Origin: Rhynchospora pubera | Lineage: Eukaryota > Streptophyta > Magnoliopsida > Poales > Cyperaceae | Assembly: GCA_028095005.1 (NCBI GenBank) | Contig: CM051459.1 | Coordinates: 312,358,513 to 312,422,512 of the forward strand | DNA length: 64,000 nt | Direction of reading: 5' to 3' | Part shown: positions 11,401 through 22,199 of the stretch, piece by piece | How the letters are laid out: each line of letters opens with the position of its first letter | How positions within the stretch are numbered: the stretch's first letter is position 1 | Made by a program: the position numbers and the translations under genes | Notes under the pieces: generated by a model | The model's database searches: none | Told to the model about the DNA's origin: nothing | What the model saw: only the letters and a program-made list of their open reading frames with translations

Positions 11401-11907
11401 TCGATTCAACTGAAAATCAGTTGCATTATCGAATATATTTCAGTTTATTGTCAATGCAACCGAAAAAAATGCATATGATTAGCTTATGCAAATAAATGAC
11501 TTATTTTATTATAATTGCCTATTAATTGGGCTAGTTGCAGAAAGTTATCTGAGTTTTTGTTTCTATTGCATTGTAATCCTGCTTATTTAAATTTTCTTCT
11601 CCAAAATCTACAAAAGCCTTTTAGAATTTTGCTTCTCATTTATTTTTATATTTTTCATAAATTAAATATTTTGTCTCGAATTCTAACAATAAAACTTCTG
11701 TATAAAATTCAACTTTTGTACAAAAGTCCTGTGTTATGAATTATATTTATATACAAACACGTCGCTCGTTAAATTGAACAAAATCAATGACTTCAATTCA
11801 AAACTTTAATTTTAAATTTTGAAAGGAAAAAAAAAAGAATTTTGCGCATTTAGAGCACCTAAATAGTGTAAACATCCAGTTAAATAAAAAAGAAAACAAG
11901 ATATTAG
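11401..11907. other. AT-rich spacer without recognised features
   Basis: No supported gene or repeat boundary was found. It separates the decayed copia fragment from the young gag-only LTR element. Confidence 0.6.
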
Positions 11908-13226
11908 TGTTGTCCCTAAGGGGGGCGGCTTAATCAAGATTTAGCGGAAGCAATTAAGGTTTTAGACCGGTTTGGTATGAACTACCCTAACACAATTCAA
12001 TTGGTACCCAATACAAGCAAGCACACAAGCAATTCAAGTATAGCAAGATAATAAAGAGAAAAAAAGAGAGAGAAATTGAACACTCGGTATGATTACGGAG
12101 TTCCGACCCGCTAGGAAGTGCTAGCCTTAGTCGTACGTCTCCGGGAGTTCCGCAACCTCGAAATGGGCGCGCTCCGTTCAATTCCACAACGAACGGGACT
12201 ACAAATTCGAACCAAATCACCTTGTTACAATCACTCTCAAGGTGGATTGGCCTAACTCAATTAAACAAGCTCAAACACTCAAGGGATTAAGGCTCTAACC
12301 AAATCACTCAACAAATCTAGCAATTAACACTAGTGGATTGGTTTGCACACTCTAATCTCAATGATTTTGCTAAATTAATGCTCAAACACAAGAGAGAGTA
12401 ATGTCTAACTGGTTGGAGCTCAAAAGGGAGGAATTTCAAAGGTTTCAAAAGTCACTGAACAGTTTCAAGAGGCCCCATATATATAGAGGGCGCCAACAGG
12501 TCCAAAAACCAGTCAAAACAGACTCTACCGTTATACAACGCTATATGGCATTGTACAACGCAGAAATAGCCGTTGAAAAATCAAACGGTCACAGACAATA
12601 ACGTTGTGAGTTGTCAGAGCATTGTGTAACGTTGTATAGCGTTGCACAACGCTTCAGCAAAAATCCAAAGCAGAAGCTCGACAGTTCCGTTGGAACTTGT
12701 CAGAGCGTTGTGTAACGCTTGGTAGCGTTGCACAACGAAGTCAAGAAAAGAATCAAGGCAGAACTGACAAACTCAAACAATATTGTCAGAACGTCATACA
12801 ACGCTGACTGTCGCTACACAACGTGGTCGTTGCACAACGCTTTCCAGCGTTGTATGACGCGGACAGAACAACTGAGCGATGTCTGAGCGAAGTTTAGGTG
12901 CATGACTCAGACTAACGTTGTGTAACGCTGTAGGGAGTCACACAACGTGGTCGTTGCACAACGCTTTCCAGCGTTGTATGACGCGGACAGAACAACTGAG
13001 CATTTTACCAGCAAATTGATTGAGATTAGTTTAGAGTTTAATTAAACCTTAACTAAGGATTCTAACTAGTCCAAAGCAATCTCTTGAAGCTCCAAACTAT
13101 GCGCCACACTTGCTTTAATCCATTCTTCATAATTTGCATCTTCTTCCTATAAAACTCAAAGAAGATTGTTAAATGCCAAATGATATTGTTTTGCAAACGA
13201 CAAACTTAGAGACGTTTAGTACAACA
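11908..13226 (-). repeat. LTR (3' LTR in element orientation)
   Basis: It begins TGTTGTACTAAACG on the minus strand and ends CA. It contains the ACAACG/CGTTGT palindrome cluster (about 12530-13000) and a TATA stretch at 12477-12486. A segment of about 55 bp around the inverted repeat ACAACGCTTTCCAGCGTTGT occurs twice (about 12824 and 12948). Confidence 0.93.
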
Positions 13227-13526
13227 ATCTCCCCCTTTTGACGATTTGCAAAACAATATCATTAGTAAAGCGATTAAAATTTGGCATTTCACAAGCTTTA
13301 CTACAATTCTCCCCCTTTTTGTAAATCGACAAAAAGTGAAAATTGTCGCAAGCTCCCCCTAAATTTATGGCTCCTCCTTAATTTTGGTGAAAAGGAATTG
13401 GAGAACCAATTTAGAGCACTACACAAATTAGTGTGACCAAATTTAACCTCTCAAATAAAAATAAGATAGAAATAAAGAGGCTCCCCCTAAAAATTTGACT
13501 TATAAGACCGGAGGTTAACTTGGTAT
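13227..13526 (-). promoter_or_regulatory. Gag 3' untranslated region with four purine-rich tracts
   Basis: On the minus strand, AGGGGGA-type tracts occur near 13229, 13310, 13353 and 13482. The one touching the LTR is the expected polypurine primer; the others look like spare copies. Confidence 0.6.
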
Positions 13527-14900
13527 TTAGGCCACATTAGTTGCCATACCACTTGTTGTACCACTTGAGGTACAAGCTTTTGGAACCCACTTACTTTTGG
13601 ACTCACCATTTGGTTTCCTAAGTTTGCATTCCAACGAGATATGACCATTTTGACAACAATAGTTGCAATATGCATTGGTTGGCTTAGGCATGGTAGAACC
13701 TTTGACAAAATGGGAATAGTAGTGGGCTCTAAGGTATTCGGCCTTCTTCTTAGGATCATTGGATGAGGCATTAAATTCCTTTTTGCGATCCTTTTGGAAA
13801 TGTTGGGAAACATTCTTTTGATACGCATTGGATTGAGCCTTGTGGTTTTGTGAAAAGTGTTGCTCTTTAAATTCATAAAACCATCCATCGGGTCCTCTAA
13901 AATAAATTTTATTGGACGCCTTTGGAACAAAAACCTTCTTTTCTTGATTTTGCAAATTCTTTTCATTTTGCACTCTAGTGTTTCTAGGTTTCCTTTGGTA
14001 CATATGTGCATGACCACGAGAATTCCTAGGTTTTTGAAATTGTGTGTTTTGTGCAACATGTTTCCCATTTTTGTATGACAAGTTCTTTTTCTTGGTTTGA
14101 TAAGGCTTTTGGTAACCAAGACCGGACTTGTCATGAGGCTTTTGACCTTTGAAAAGGTTTTTCAAATCCGTTTTAGGAGCTTGGGTTAAAATCGATTTTT
14201 CAAGTTGTTTTTCAAGCTCCTTAATTTTAGCCTCATACTCACCCATTTTAGAAGTAAGCTCATCTACCTTAGTTTTTAGGGTTTCTATGGTGTCGGCTTT
14301 TCTAACTAAGGCATCATGGGTGGAATCAAGAATAGAGTTCAACCTATCATAATCAACACATTTGTTTGAACTAGTTAGTTCATCACCGCTCTCATCATCA
14401 CTACCAATAAGAGACTTATCGAGAGGAAGATATACCTTAGGAGAGCATGTCTTTGGTGATGTTGATGGAGTGGAATGATTTGAAAGAATCGGGGATTCCA
14501 TCTCTTTGGCAATGAATGCATGTTCTTCGTAGTTGTCCGAATCGGATGTACATGGATCGAACTCCGAATCCGTGTGGACTCCTCCCATTTGGCTTCCTTC
14601 GAAACAACTCAAGATGGCTCTCCATATGTCCCTAGCTATATCAAAATCGCAAGCAAGTGTGCTACCAATTGATTCATGTACCGAGCTTAGGATGACATTG
14701 ACCGCATAGTCATTATCCTCCTTTTCCCTCAAGGCCTCGGTGGTAAGCTTGTTAGTATTTGGTTTAAATCTAGATTCATTTGCCACAATATACCAAACAC
14801 CCATGCTTTTGAGGTAGCTAACCATACCATTTTTCCAAATAGAGAAATTTGTGCAAGTATGGTCCAATTTACCCGGTTTTTGTACCATTCTAGCCGCCAT
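13527..14900 (-). CDS. Copia-type Gag polyprotein (457 aa)
   Basis: A complete open frame from ATG at 14900 to a stop at 13527, the only coding region of the surrounding LTR element. The N-terminus (FSIWKNGMVSYLKSMGVW, then a region ending IWRAILSCFEGSQ) follows the plant copia gag (UBN2/DUF4219-like) pattern. The middle is serine-rich and then has a coiled-coil-like stretch (LKTKVDELTSKMGEYEAKIK). Near the C-terminus CNYCCQNGHISLEC is a CX2CX4HX4C zinc knuckle for nucleic acid binding. Gag would form the virus-like particle and package RNA in the cytoplasm. The frame has no visible break, in contrast with the other retroelements here. It starts about 40 bases after the primer site. Confidence 0.9.
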   Translation of the reverse strand: MAARMVQKPGKLDHTCTNFSIWKNGMVSYLKSMGVWYIVANESRFKPNTNKLTTEALREKEDNDYAVNVILSSVHESIGSTLACDFDIARDIWRAILSCFEGSQMGGVHTDSEFDPCTSDSDNYEEHAFIAKEMESPILSNHSTPSTSPKTCSPKVYLPLDKSLIGSDDESGDELTSSNKCVDYDRLNSILDSTHDALVRKADTIETLKTKVDELTSKMGEYEAKIKELEKQLEKSILTQAPKTDLKNLFKGQKPHDKSGLGYQKPYQTKKKNLSYKNGKHVAQNTQFQKPRNSRGHAHMYQRKPRNTRVQNEKNLQNQEKKVFVPKASNKIYFRGPDGWFYEFKEQHFSQNHKAQSNAYQKNVSQHFQKDRKKEFNASSNDPKKKAEYLRAHYYSHFVKGSTMPKPTNAYCNYCCQNGHISLECKLRKPNGESKSKWVPKACTSSGTTSGMATNVA

Positions 14901-14956
14901 GATCGAAAACCGAGATTAATAATAGCTTAATCGAGGTTCCTGCTCTGATACCACTT

Positions 14957-16277
14957 TGTTGTCCCTAAGGGGGGCGGCTTAATCAAGGTTTAGCGGAAGC
15001 AATTAAGGTTTTAGACCGGTTTGGTATGAACTACCCTAACACAATTCAATTGGTACCCAATACAAGCAAGCACACAAGCAATTCAAATATAGCAAGATAA
15101 TAAAGAGAAAAAAAGAGAGAGAGAAATTGAACACTCGGTATGATTACGGAGTTCCGACCCGCTAGGAAGTGCTAGCCTTAGTCGTACGTCTCCGGGAGTT
15201 CCGCAACCTCGAAATGGGCGCGCTCCGTTCAATTCCACAACGAACGGGACTACAAATTCGAACCAAATCACCTTGTTACAATCACTCTCAAGGTGGATTG
15301 GCCTAACTCAATTAAACAAGCTCAAACACTCAAGGGATTGAGGCTCTAACCAAATCACTCAACAAATCTAGCAATTAACACTAGTGGATTGGTTTGCACA
15401 CTCTAATCTCAATGATTTTGCTAAATTAATGCTCAAACACAAGAGAGAGTAATGTCTAACTGGTTGGAGCTCAAAAGGGAGGAATTTCAAAGGTTTCAAA
15501 AGTCACTGAACAGTTCCAAGAGGCCCCATATATATAGAGGGCGCCAACAGGTCCAAAAACCAGTCAAAACAGACTCTACCGTTATACAACGCTATATGGC
15601 GTTGTATAACGCAGAAATAGCCGTTGAAAAATCAAACGGTCACAGACAATAACGTTGTGAGTTGTCAGAGCGTTGTGTAACGTTGTATAGCGTTGCACAA
15701 CGCTTCAGCAAAAATCCAAAGCAGAAGCTCGACAGTTCCGTTGGAACTTGTCAGAGCGTTGTGTAACGCTTGGTAGCGTTGCACAACGAAGTCAAGAAAA
15801 GAATCAAGGCAGAACTGACAAACTAAAACAATATTGTCAGAACGTCATACGACGCTGACTGTCGTTACAGAACGTGGCCGTTGCACAACGCTTTCCAGCG
15901 TTGTATGACGCGGACATAACAACTGAGCGATGTCTGAGCGAAGTTTAGGTGCATGACTCAGACTAACGTTGTGTAACGCTGTAGGGCGTCACACAACGTG
16001 GTCGTTGCACAATGCTTTCCAGCGTTGTATGACGCGGACAGAACAACTGAGCATTTTACCAGCAAATTGATTGAGATTAGTTTAGAGTTTAATTAAACCT
16101 TAACTAAGGATTCTAACTAGTCCAAAGCAATCTCTTGAAGCTCCAAACTATGCGCCACACTTGCTTTAATCCATTCTTCATAATTTGCATCTTCTTCCTA
16201 TAAAACTCAAAGAAGATTGTTAAATGCCAAATGATATTGTTTTGCAATCGACAAACTTAGAGACGTTTAGTACAACA
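14957..16277 (-). repeat. LTR (5' LTR in element orientation)
   Basis: Second copy of the 1.32-kb LTR. Reading on the minus strand from 16277, the cluster of ACAACG/CGTTGT palindromes (about 16045-15575) comes before the TATA box, so it lies in U3. Confidence 0.93.
15527..15537 (-). promoter_or_regulatory. TATA box of the LTR promoter
   Basis: The minus strand reads CTATATATATG followed by GGGCC. The same site is in the other LTR at 12477-12486. It lies just downstream of the palindrome cluster, as expected for a U3 enhancer-promoter arrangement. Confidence 0.7.
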
Positions 16278-16429
16278 ATTAAATTTCGAGTTAATTTGCA
16301 CTATCATGCAAAATAATAACTTAATTGTATTTATTACGCTTTTTTCATTTTTTTAATTTAACGATAAAAGAAAAAAGCGACAAATTGCCCATATCCAGAT
16401 TTTATACATTTAGCTTTCATATCCACCTT

Positions 16430-17660
16430 TTGGCATAAAACCTCCTTTTGGCATGACAGGTGGTTTGAGAATACCAACATGGTAACTCTTTTCCCTGAGG
16501 TTTACAGCAAAGCGAAAAAAGACCATTTTACTCTAGTCCAAATTTGAAATAAAGGAATTCCAAACTTTAGATTAAAGAGAGGTGCCCCTGTAAGTCTTAG
16601 GGAGGAGAAACATAATGCAATTAGTATCTTAGCAGCTCTCCCTTTTTCAACTGAAGAAGACAGTGTCTTCTGGAATTGGGATAAAACAGGAATTTACACA
16701 GTTAAATCCATGTACACCTTCCTAAATAATGGAGGTGTAACCTCAAATATCAAAGACACTATTTGGAACTTAAAATTTCCACTCAAAGTTAAACTTTTCT
16801 TTTGGTTAGCTTTGAAAAACAGAATCCTGACTAGAGATAACCTCAACTCCAAAGGATGGCAAGGAAATTTGTGTTGCTCCTTCTGTCAACACTATGAATC
16901 AGTAGATCATCTTTTCTTTAACTTTTCTTTATCCTCTTCCTTTTGGAATACGATAGTAAATGTTAGTTTAAATGGACAGTATCTAGACATTTCCTCTTTA
17001 AATAACTTCTGGCTTTCCTGCTCTAGCTTAAGCAATACTCAAGAGATTTTTTTCAAATCTCTCTGTGCTGCTTGGATGTGGAATATGTGGAAGGAAAGAA
17101 ATATGTTAACTTTTGATAATGTAGATAGACATTCCTTCCTTTTACTTTCTTTGGCAGCTTTACACTTGTTACACATTTGGACAGGTAACACAAGAGGACT
17201 GGAGCAACACTTCAGAAGAGGAGATGCGATTGGTACCACCAGCAACATAGTCACTCAGGGACATACTAGAAATACTGGGACCCCTAACAACCAGGTTGAA
17301 ATTGAGCACTTTGGAGGAGTGCCAGAGGGATCGGGAAATCAAGGTGCTCAGGAAGGATGCAGACTGGGAATGGAAATGTGATCTAGTTGTCTTTTCTTTT
17401 TTTGGAAACTCTTTGTTTTGTTTTTTTGGTTTTACTTTCATTTTTAGTTACAGTTGTAGTAGGGCTGTGGTTTGTCTGTGGATGTACTCAGTTTCTAGAT
17501 GAATTGTAGTAGGTTTGTGGCTTGCCTCTTTGGATGTAATTCTCTTTCTTTTCAAACTAAGATCACCTCTAGTGATCTACTTTTGTACTCAGATTTTCCT
17601 GCATCAGTAAAGTATGCGGGCCACCATGTTTTGGTGGCTGTTTCTAAAAAAAAAAAAAAA
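16430..17660 (+). mobile_element. 5'-truncated LINE with perfect 18-bp target duplication
   Basis: The target duplication AGCTTTCATATCCACCTT is at 16412-16429 and 17661-17678. The insert ends in a poly-A tail (17646-17660) and carries the C-terminal part of a LINE polyprotein. The perfect duplication suggests a fairly recent insertion. Confidence 0.95.
16560..17381 (+). pseudogene. LINE polyprotein C-terminus: reverse-transcriptase zinc-binding domain
   Basis: The frame reads ...FSTEEDSVFWNWDKTGIYTV and runs into the open stretch from 16710. It has the plant zf-RVT pattern: WNLKFPLKVKLFFWLALKNR, LTRDNL, then CCSFCQHYESVDHLFF with C-x2-C...H. The following WKERN stretch and about 60 more residues end at 17381. 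The reverse transcriptase itself is absent because of 5' truncation, so this copy is dead. The non-coding tail runs 17382-17645. Confidence 0.88.
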
Positions 17661-17678
17661 AGCTTTCATATCCACCTT

Positions 17679-18660
17679 GACGGGTAAATAAGTTTAAGAA
17701 CTATTCATTCATCAATTATATAACAATCATTATTAAGTAACTACACACAATTTATTTTACGGACAAGAGAGACAGAGGGTCGAAAGGATTCGACGGATAG
17801 AGTTCACAACACAAATAAAGTCTAAAGATACTTAAGGGCGATTAGTAAAACCAGCAACAAAATCTATGGGCCAATGCCCAATGGGGCCATGGGGGTTATT
17901 TCGTGGCACTAAGCGAGCCGCCCACCAAGGAGCCAACCTGTTCACACGACTAGACCCGCTTCAATCTACAATTCACATGCTAAAAAAAATGATGATCTGG
18001 TCCGTTAACTTGGTCCTCTTGAGCGCGCCCCAATGGCCAATAGTCCCAATCATGAAGGATGTTAAGCCACGTCCACTTGGTCAGTCCCAAGTCAAGAGTT
18101 TCGCACACGATGACGATGGCGGATGTTATTTTACAATAATGCCCCCAGGTCCCGACATGACGTAATACAATATGTCACTTCGGATTTTATTGATGTTCGG
18201 ATCCTTTCCAATTTACAGATCCATTAAGTTGAAAAGAACGGCAAAGTACAAAGAATTGCACATTTTTTTTAGAGCAGATGTATAGGGAAAAATTGTGTAT
18301 GCATGTTAAGGGAATAAGACATTTAATTAATATTTACAATAAATTGGAAATGGCTGAATCTCTAATATGATGATAGTAATGTAAGTTATTTGATCAATTA
18401 CTCATCAAAATTTATTTGTTCTCAAGATAAAAATAAGGTCAGTAATTTCTGATTAAATAATAGCCTTATATTAGAGTACCAAACATACATAAAAAATATA
18501 ACTCAATTAAAACCAGTATATGAAAATACTTAATGCATATATCTAAGTTAGGAGCTGTTCCGGGTTAATAACGGGTTATTGGGTAATCTACTAAACCAGC
18601 AGATCCATTTTAATATTTGAAAAAGTACAGAATTGTTTGATTTGATGCCAATATTTTAGG
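17679..18660. other. Intergenic region upstream of the VQ gene
   Basis: The part around 17850-18170 is GC-richer and holds a 99-codon open stretch without recognisable features. A TGACGTAA motif lies near 18158. From 18180 the sequence is AT-rich. No gene is supported. Confidence 0.5.
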
Positions 18661-18669
18661 ATTAAATAT

Positions 18670-18764
18670 TTGACTATTCCCTCATTTCTCCTCTTAGTCT
18701 CATTTGACTAGCTTGTCACCTGCTTGCCTTTCAAGTTGCAACTCCAGAGCCACACCTATATATA
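18670..18764 (+). promoter_or_regulatory. Probable VQ gene promoter: two W-box cores and a TATA box
   Basis: TTGACT occurs at 18670 and 18704, and TATATATA at 18757-18764, about 140 bp before the ATG. W-boxes (TTGAC) bind WRKY factors, the usual partners of VQ proteins. The regulatory link is inferred. Confidence 0.55.
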
Positions 18765-18904
18765 GTTATATACCACCCTTTCCTCTCTATCTCACTTCAT
18801 CTAGTCCACACAAAAGAAGACTGTTTCTTTTCTTCCAGCTGAAGTGTTCCTTTGAATACACTTTCCCAATTTTTATTCTAAGAGGAGTACTAGATTTTGT
18901 TCAA

Positions 18905-19150
18905 ATGGATAACAGAGAGCAGATGAAGGTGAAATTAATAGTGACGAAGGTTGTTGAGGCAGACACCACACAGTTCAAATCGGTCGTACAAAATCTCACC
19001 GGCAAAGACTCCACATGGCTTATCGGCTCCGAGATATCAACCGACCATACATACCGACAAAGCAGAAGACAGCTGGAGGTGAAAAATATGGTGCAAAATG
19101 GGGGTTATGTGCCATCTATGGAGGAGTTGCTTGAGTTCTTGACAGATTAG
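18905..19150 (+). CDS. Small VQ-motif protein (81 aa)
   Basis: The frame from ATG at 18905 to a stop at 19150 encodes a compact protein whose FKSVVQNLTG (residues ~24-33) matches the FxxxVQxLTG core of the plant VQ family. These nuclear proteins bind WRKY transcription factors and tune defence and stress responses. The short length, the MKVKLIVTKVVEADT opening and the acidic end EELLEFLTD resemble the small VQ1/VQ10-type members; the exact subgroup is inferred. The start was chosen downstream of a 5' leader because the upstream in-frame codons from 18704 lie across the TATA box. No introns, as usual for plant VQ genes. Codons are intact. Confidence 0.88.
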   Translation: MDNREQMKVKLIVTKVVEADTTQFKSVVQNLTGKDSTWLIGSEISTDHTYRQSRRQLEVKNMVQNGGYVPSMEELLEFLTD

Positions 19151-21148
19151 TTATGGTTTTTGCCTTTTTGGGCGCACTGTTTTGTTATACCTTAGTTTTT
19201 TATTTGTGTATATATTTATAGCGGAAATTGATAGATGCTTGTTCTTCTGTGGCAATACATGCCATGTCCAATTGTGGTGCAATATTACCCCTTCATTTTT
19301 TTTTTCATGAATCCCGTAATGCAATATTGCAATAATGTCACTAATTATTAAGTAATATGTTTTTTATTGGGTTGAGAAATTCCTATTATATATATTAAAA
19401 AAACGATTGATCTAATTTATAACCAGAACAAATAGATAATAATATTGGTGCATTTATATACCTTTCACTGTACATATATAAATTTAAAATCTAGTAACAT
19501 CTTTTCAACAAAAAAAATAACGTTAAAGAAAATAAATATTCGGTTAAAATGCGATAAATCATTAAATTGATAATGTTGATAGAAGCGTTGTGTATTTCTT
19601 TTCCTTTATATTTAATTACTGATCAATTATGGCTGCTCGACATATACTTATCCATTCTGTATTGCAGCGACCGGTTCACTTATAAGTTATTTCGTTGTTG
19701 AATCAGGCCATGATCTGATAATTATAAATTATACAAAAGGTAGATTGGGCCGGATTAGAATTACCATTGTTTATTTTTATCCATACAAGATAGCCTATTT
19801 CTTTTAGACCTTTTGGTAGCACAAACGGCTAATTGAGCTGTAATTTGATATGACTGGTGTATCGATGATCGATGGATGGCTGCAATGGAGGTACGTTTCT
19901 ACATCATTAAGTTATCAGAGCAAAGTATTATTTTTCAGGCCCATTGGATAACATTATTCTGTGCGGAGACAGCCCCAAATCGTAGAATTCTGCTTACTCT
20001 CTTTATTGCAAATTTTATTAATTACTTAGGTTAGATGAGGGTGAATTTTGTTTGACAACAATAAATCAAAATAAAATTTATCAGACATCACTGAACTTGA
20101 TATAAAATCCATTTTGTATCGCTAAATGTTTAATTGTCCCTTTCTAGCTAATGCAAATTGGTTGATGTAAGTATGTAACTAGGTAGTACTTTCTGACTTT
20201 TTGTAACTCTTTCGATTGGTACATTATATTTAAATATTTAATTAATCATTTCTTGCAATTCTTTCATGGCATTTTATTTTTCTTTTTTTTTCACTGTTCA
20301 TAGACTTTTTTTTTTGTTGTGTTTGGATGGGAGTGAGAATAAGAGAATAAAAGAAGATGAGAATAAATTTATTATTAAGCAATTCAAACTCTTCACAAAG
20401 TTACACACTTTTCAATACTTCTTTTCTTATTCCTCTTATTCCCACACCATCCAAACGGAGCCAAATTTAATCATTTTCGATTGAAATCCTGACCTTCTTT
20501 TTATTCAGCTCAGATATTTGTGCCGAATTGATTAATCTTTTTACTGTCTCCTATTCCTATTTATCTTCTAAGTCTCTACTTTTATTCAATCTGAGACATT
20601 TGTTATATTTTTCACCCTTTTTCTCCACATAAGAAGAACCTACCCTTTGACGAGCGTGAATTAAACAAGTGAGTCACAGGCATTCTATTTGGATATCAGA
20701 ATAAATAAAGTATGACCCATAACTCGAGTAAGAAACTGCTACAAATTATCTGAATATCCAGAACTATATTTCATCCCAATCAAGTCTTGTTCCTATCAGT
20801 AGTTATCTCATCTGTTGTTGGACATTGATTAAATAAACTTTCGAATATTTTTCTTTTTTGTTATCTTTGAATTAATTATATGTTCAAAATATCTTATAAC
20901 TAGAATATATTCATTCATACGGATAGAACTAAGCACAAAAGAAAAATAAATAAATAATAGAAGTACATCTCCAAGATCACTATCTAAAATCATTCAAGAA
21001 TGTTCAAAACTAAATACTAGATAAATCTCCAGATAATCAAAGAATGATAATAATTAAATCATTAATTTTATTACATAAAACAAATCCACCACACATGCAA
21101 AAAGTATTAATTGTTTGCTTCTCAGCTAGACCAGGTCTGGCGATGTCT
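19151..21148. other. Intergenic AT-rich DNA with one small MITE
   Basis: Apart from the foldback MITE at 20321-20456, no gene or repeat boundary was recognised. The first ~100 bp are presumably the VQ 3' untranslated region. Confidence 0.6.
20321..20456. mobile_element. Small foldback MITE (GTTTGGATGG ends)
   Basis: The left end GTTTGGATGGGAGTGAGAAT is complemented by the right arm ending CCATCCAAAC, and the arms fold back through the element. A related MITE with GGGCCGTTTGGAT ends is at 45913-46075. No clear target duplication. Confidence 0.65.
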
Positions 21149-21490
21149 TCATTCGAACAGTTTCGACTTGTCCACCAATCCGTGAACCTCACTGGATGTC
21201 TCCCGGCCACTCATCTGGCAGCCCCCACGATCAAAATACTTCTTCGGTCCACAAGCCGATTTCACAGTTTTGGTCCCTGTTCTCTCTCTGGATGGTGGGC
21301 CTGCAAACTTCATCCTGATGGTATCCTTTACTGCTTTAAGCATGCCAGACAGAACCTTATTCTTGGATGGCGGTTCAGGTTTGTTTGTCTTAGAATTGGA
21401 GTCCTCTGGCACCTTACCGGTAAGAGTGCTATCAGGATTGGACTTCAAAGTTGACATGGTAGTAGATTGACTTGTCTTAGGGGTGTTATC
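21149..21490 (-). pseudogene. 3' part of a small unknown gene split by an LTR retrotransposon
   Basis: This frame carries 112 codons to a stop at 21149. The minus strand crosses from the LTR through the target duplication GATAA into codons reading NTPKTSQSTTMST. This continues the frame of the piece at 27018-27229, which ends SKPVTED just before the other GATAA. Without the insertion the two pieces give a single frame of about 182 codons. The protein is rich in K, S, T and P, with a KNKVLSGMLKAVKDTI stretch and a basic Gly-rich region (KKYFDRGGCQMSG). I do not recognise the family, so no function is proposed. It may be a lineage-specific gene. Confidence 0.7.
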
Positions 21491-22199
21491 TGTTGGTGCA
21501 AAATTCAAATAAATAAATTCGGATAGTATAAAAATAAATAAAATAAGTAATCAAAATGTTTTTACCCGAATCGCGCTAGGCGCTGTCCTTAAGCGTATTC
21601 CGTTTCAACGTGCAAGAGGAACCGCAACCAAGATAAGACGGGTAAGTGTCACTCCTTAGGGCACGACCGGAGAAGTGACTGATGAGATATCTCCACAATA
21701 TCCAGCAGAATCAATTGGAATAATATTCAAATCAAATTGAAAATTATTATGAGAAATATCAAAATGGAGAATGGAATATGATCAGGTTTCTTTCTATCTC
21801 AACTTCTGTATATTTTGTTTCGGTTCGTACTTGGATGAAAATGAAACATCAACATATATAGAATCTGAAGCAAAGGCTAATAGTCATCACAAAATTTAAT
21901 GTCTTAATTGAGAATAATTGAGAATTAGTAATGGAGAAATTACCAACGTCATTGGCCTCACATAAATTTCAGATTTAATAGGCCATAATCAATTGGTCCA
22001 ATAAAGAAATCAATAACGGACAAAATAGTAATATGATTTCACAACTGATGTGAGCCGTAGGCATTGTCATAATGATACGCTTGAATTCACTAATTAATAT
22101 AGAAACGGTAATATAGTAGTGGGGATCATAGATTTAATCAGACAACTTTATTTCTCAAACGGATATCAAATTTAATAACCTACGTAAAAACAATTTCAT

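Larger units (their letters stand above)
11908..16277 (-). mobile_element. Young LTR retrotransposon with gag only (TR-GAG type)
   Basis: Two near-identical LTRs (11908-13226 and 14957-16277) frame an internal region read on the minus strand. Next to the right LTR the minus strand has TGGTATCAGAGC, the initiator-methionine tRNA primer site (about 14941-14953). Next to the left LTR is the purine tract CAAAAGGGGGAGA. The LTRs differ at only about 18-20 positions by eye, so the insertion is recent. The flanking five bases are ATTAG (11903-11907) and ATTAA (16278-16282), a near match. Between the LTRs there is only a gag frame, with no protease, integrase or reverse transcriptase, so it depends on a partner copia element. 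Confidence 0.93.

Noticed and set aside
11987..12220. 77-codon minus-strand frame repeated at 15083-15271
   Set aside because: It lies in the LTRs of the gag-only element and appears twice only because the LTRs are duplicated.
13487..14134. 215-codon minus-strand frame overlapping gag
   Set aside because: Out-of-frame shadow of the gag gene; no domain.
17866..18165. 99-codon open frame upstream of the VQ gene
   Set aside because: No domain, no start context and no homology that I recognise; GC-richer sequence alone explains its length.
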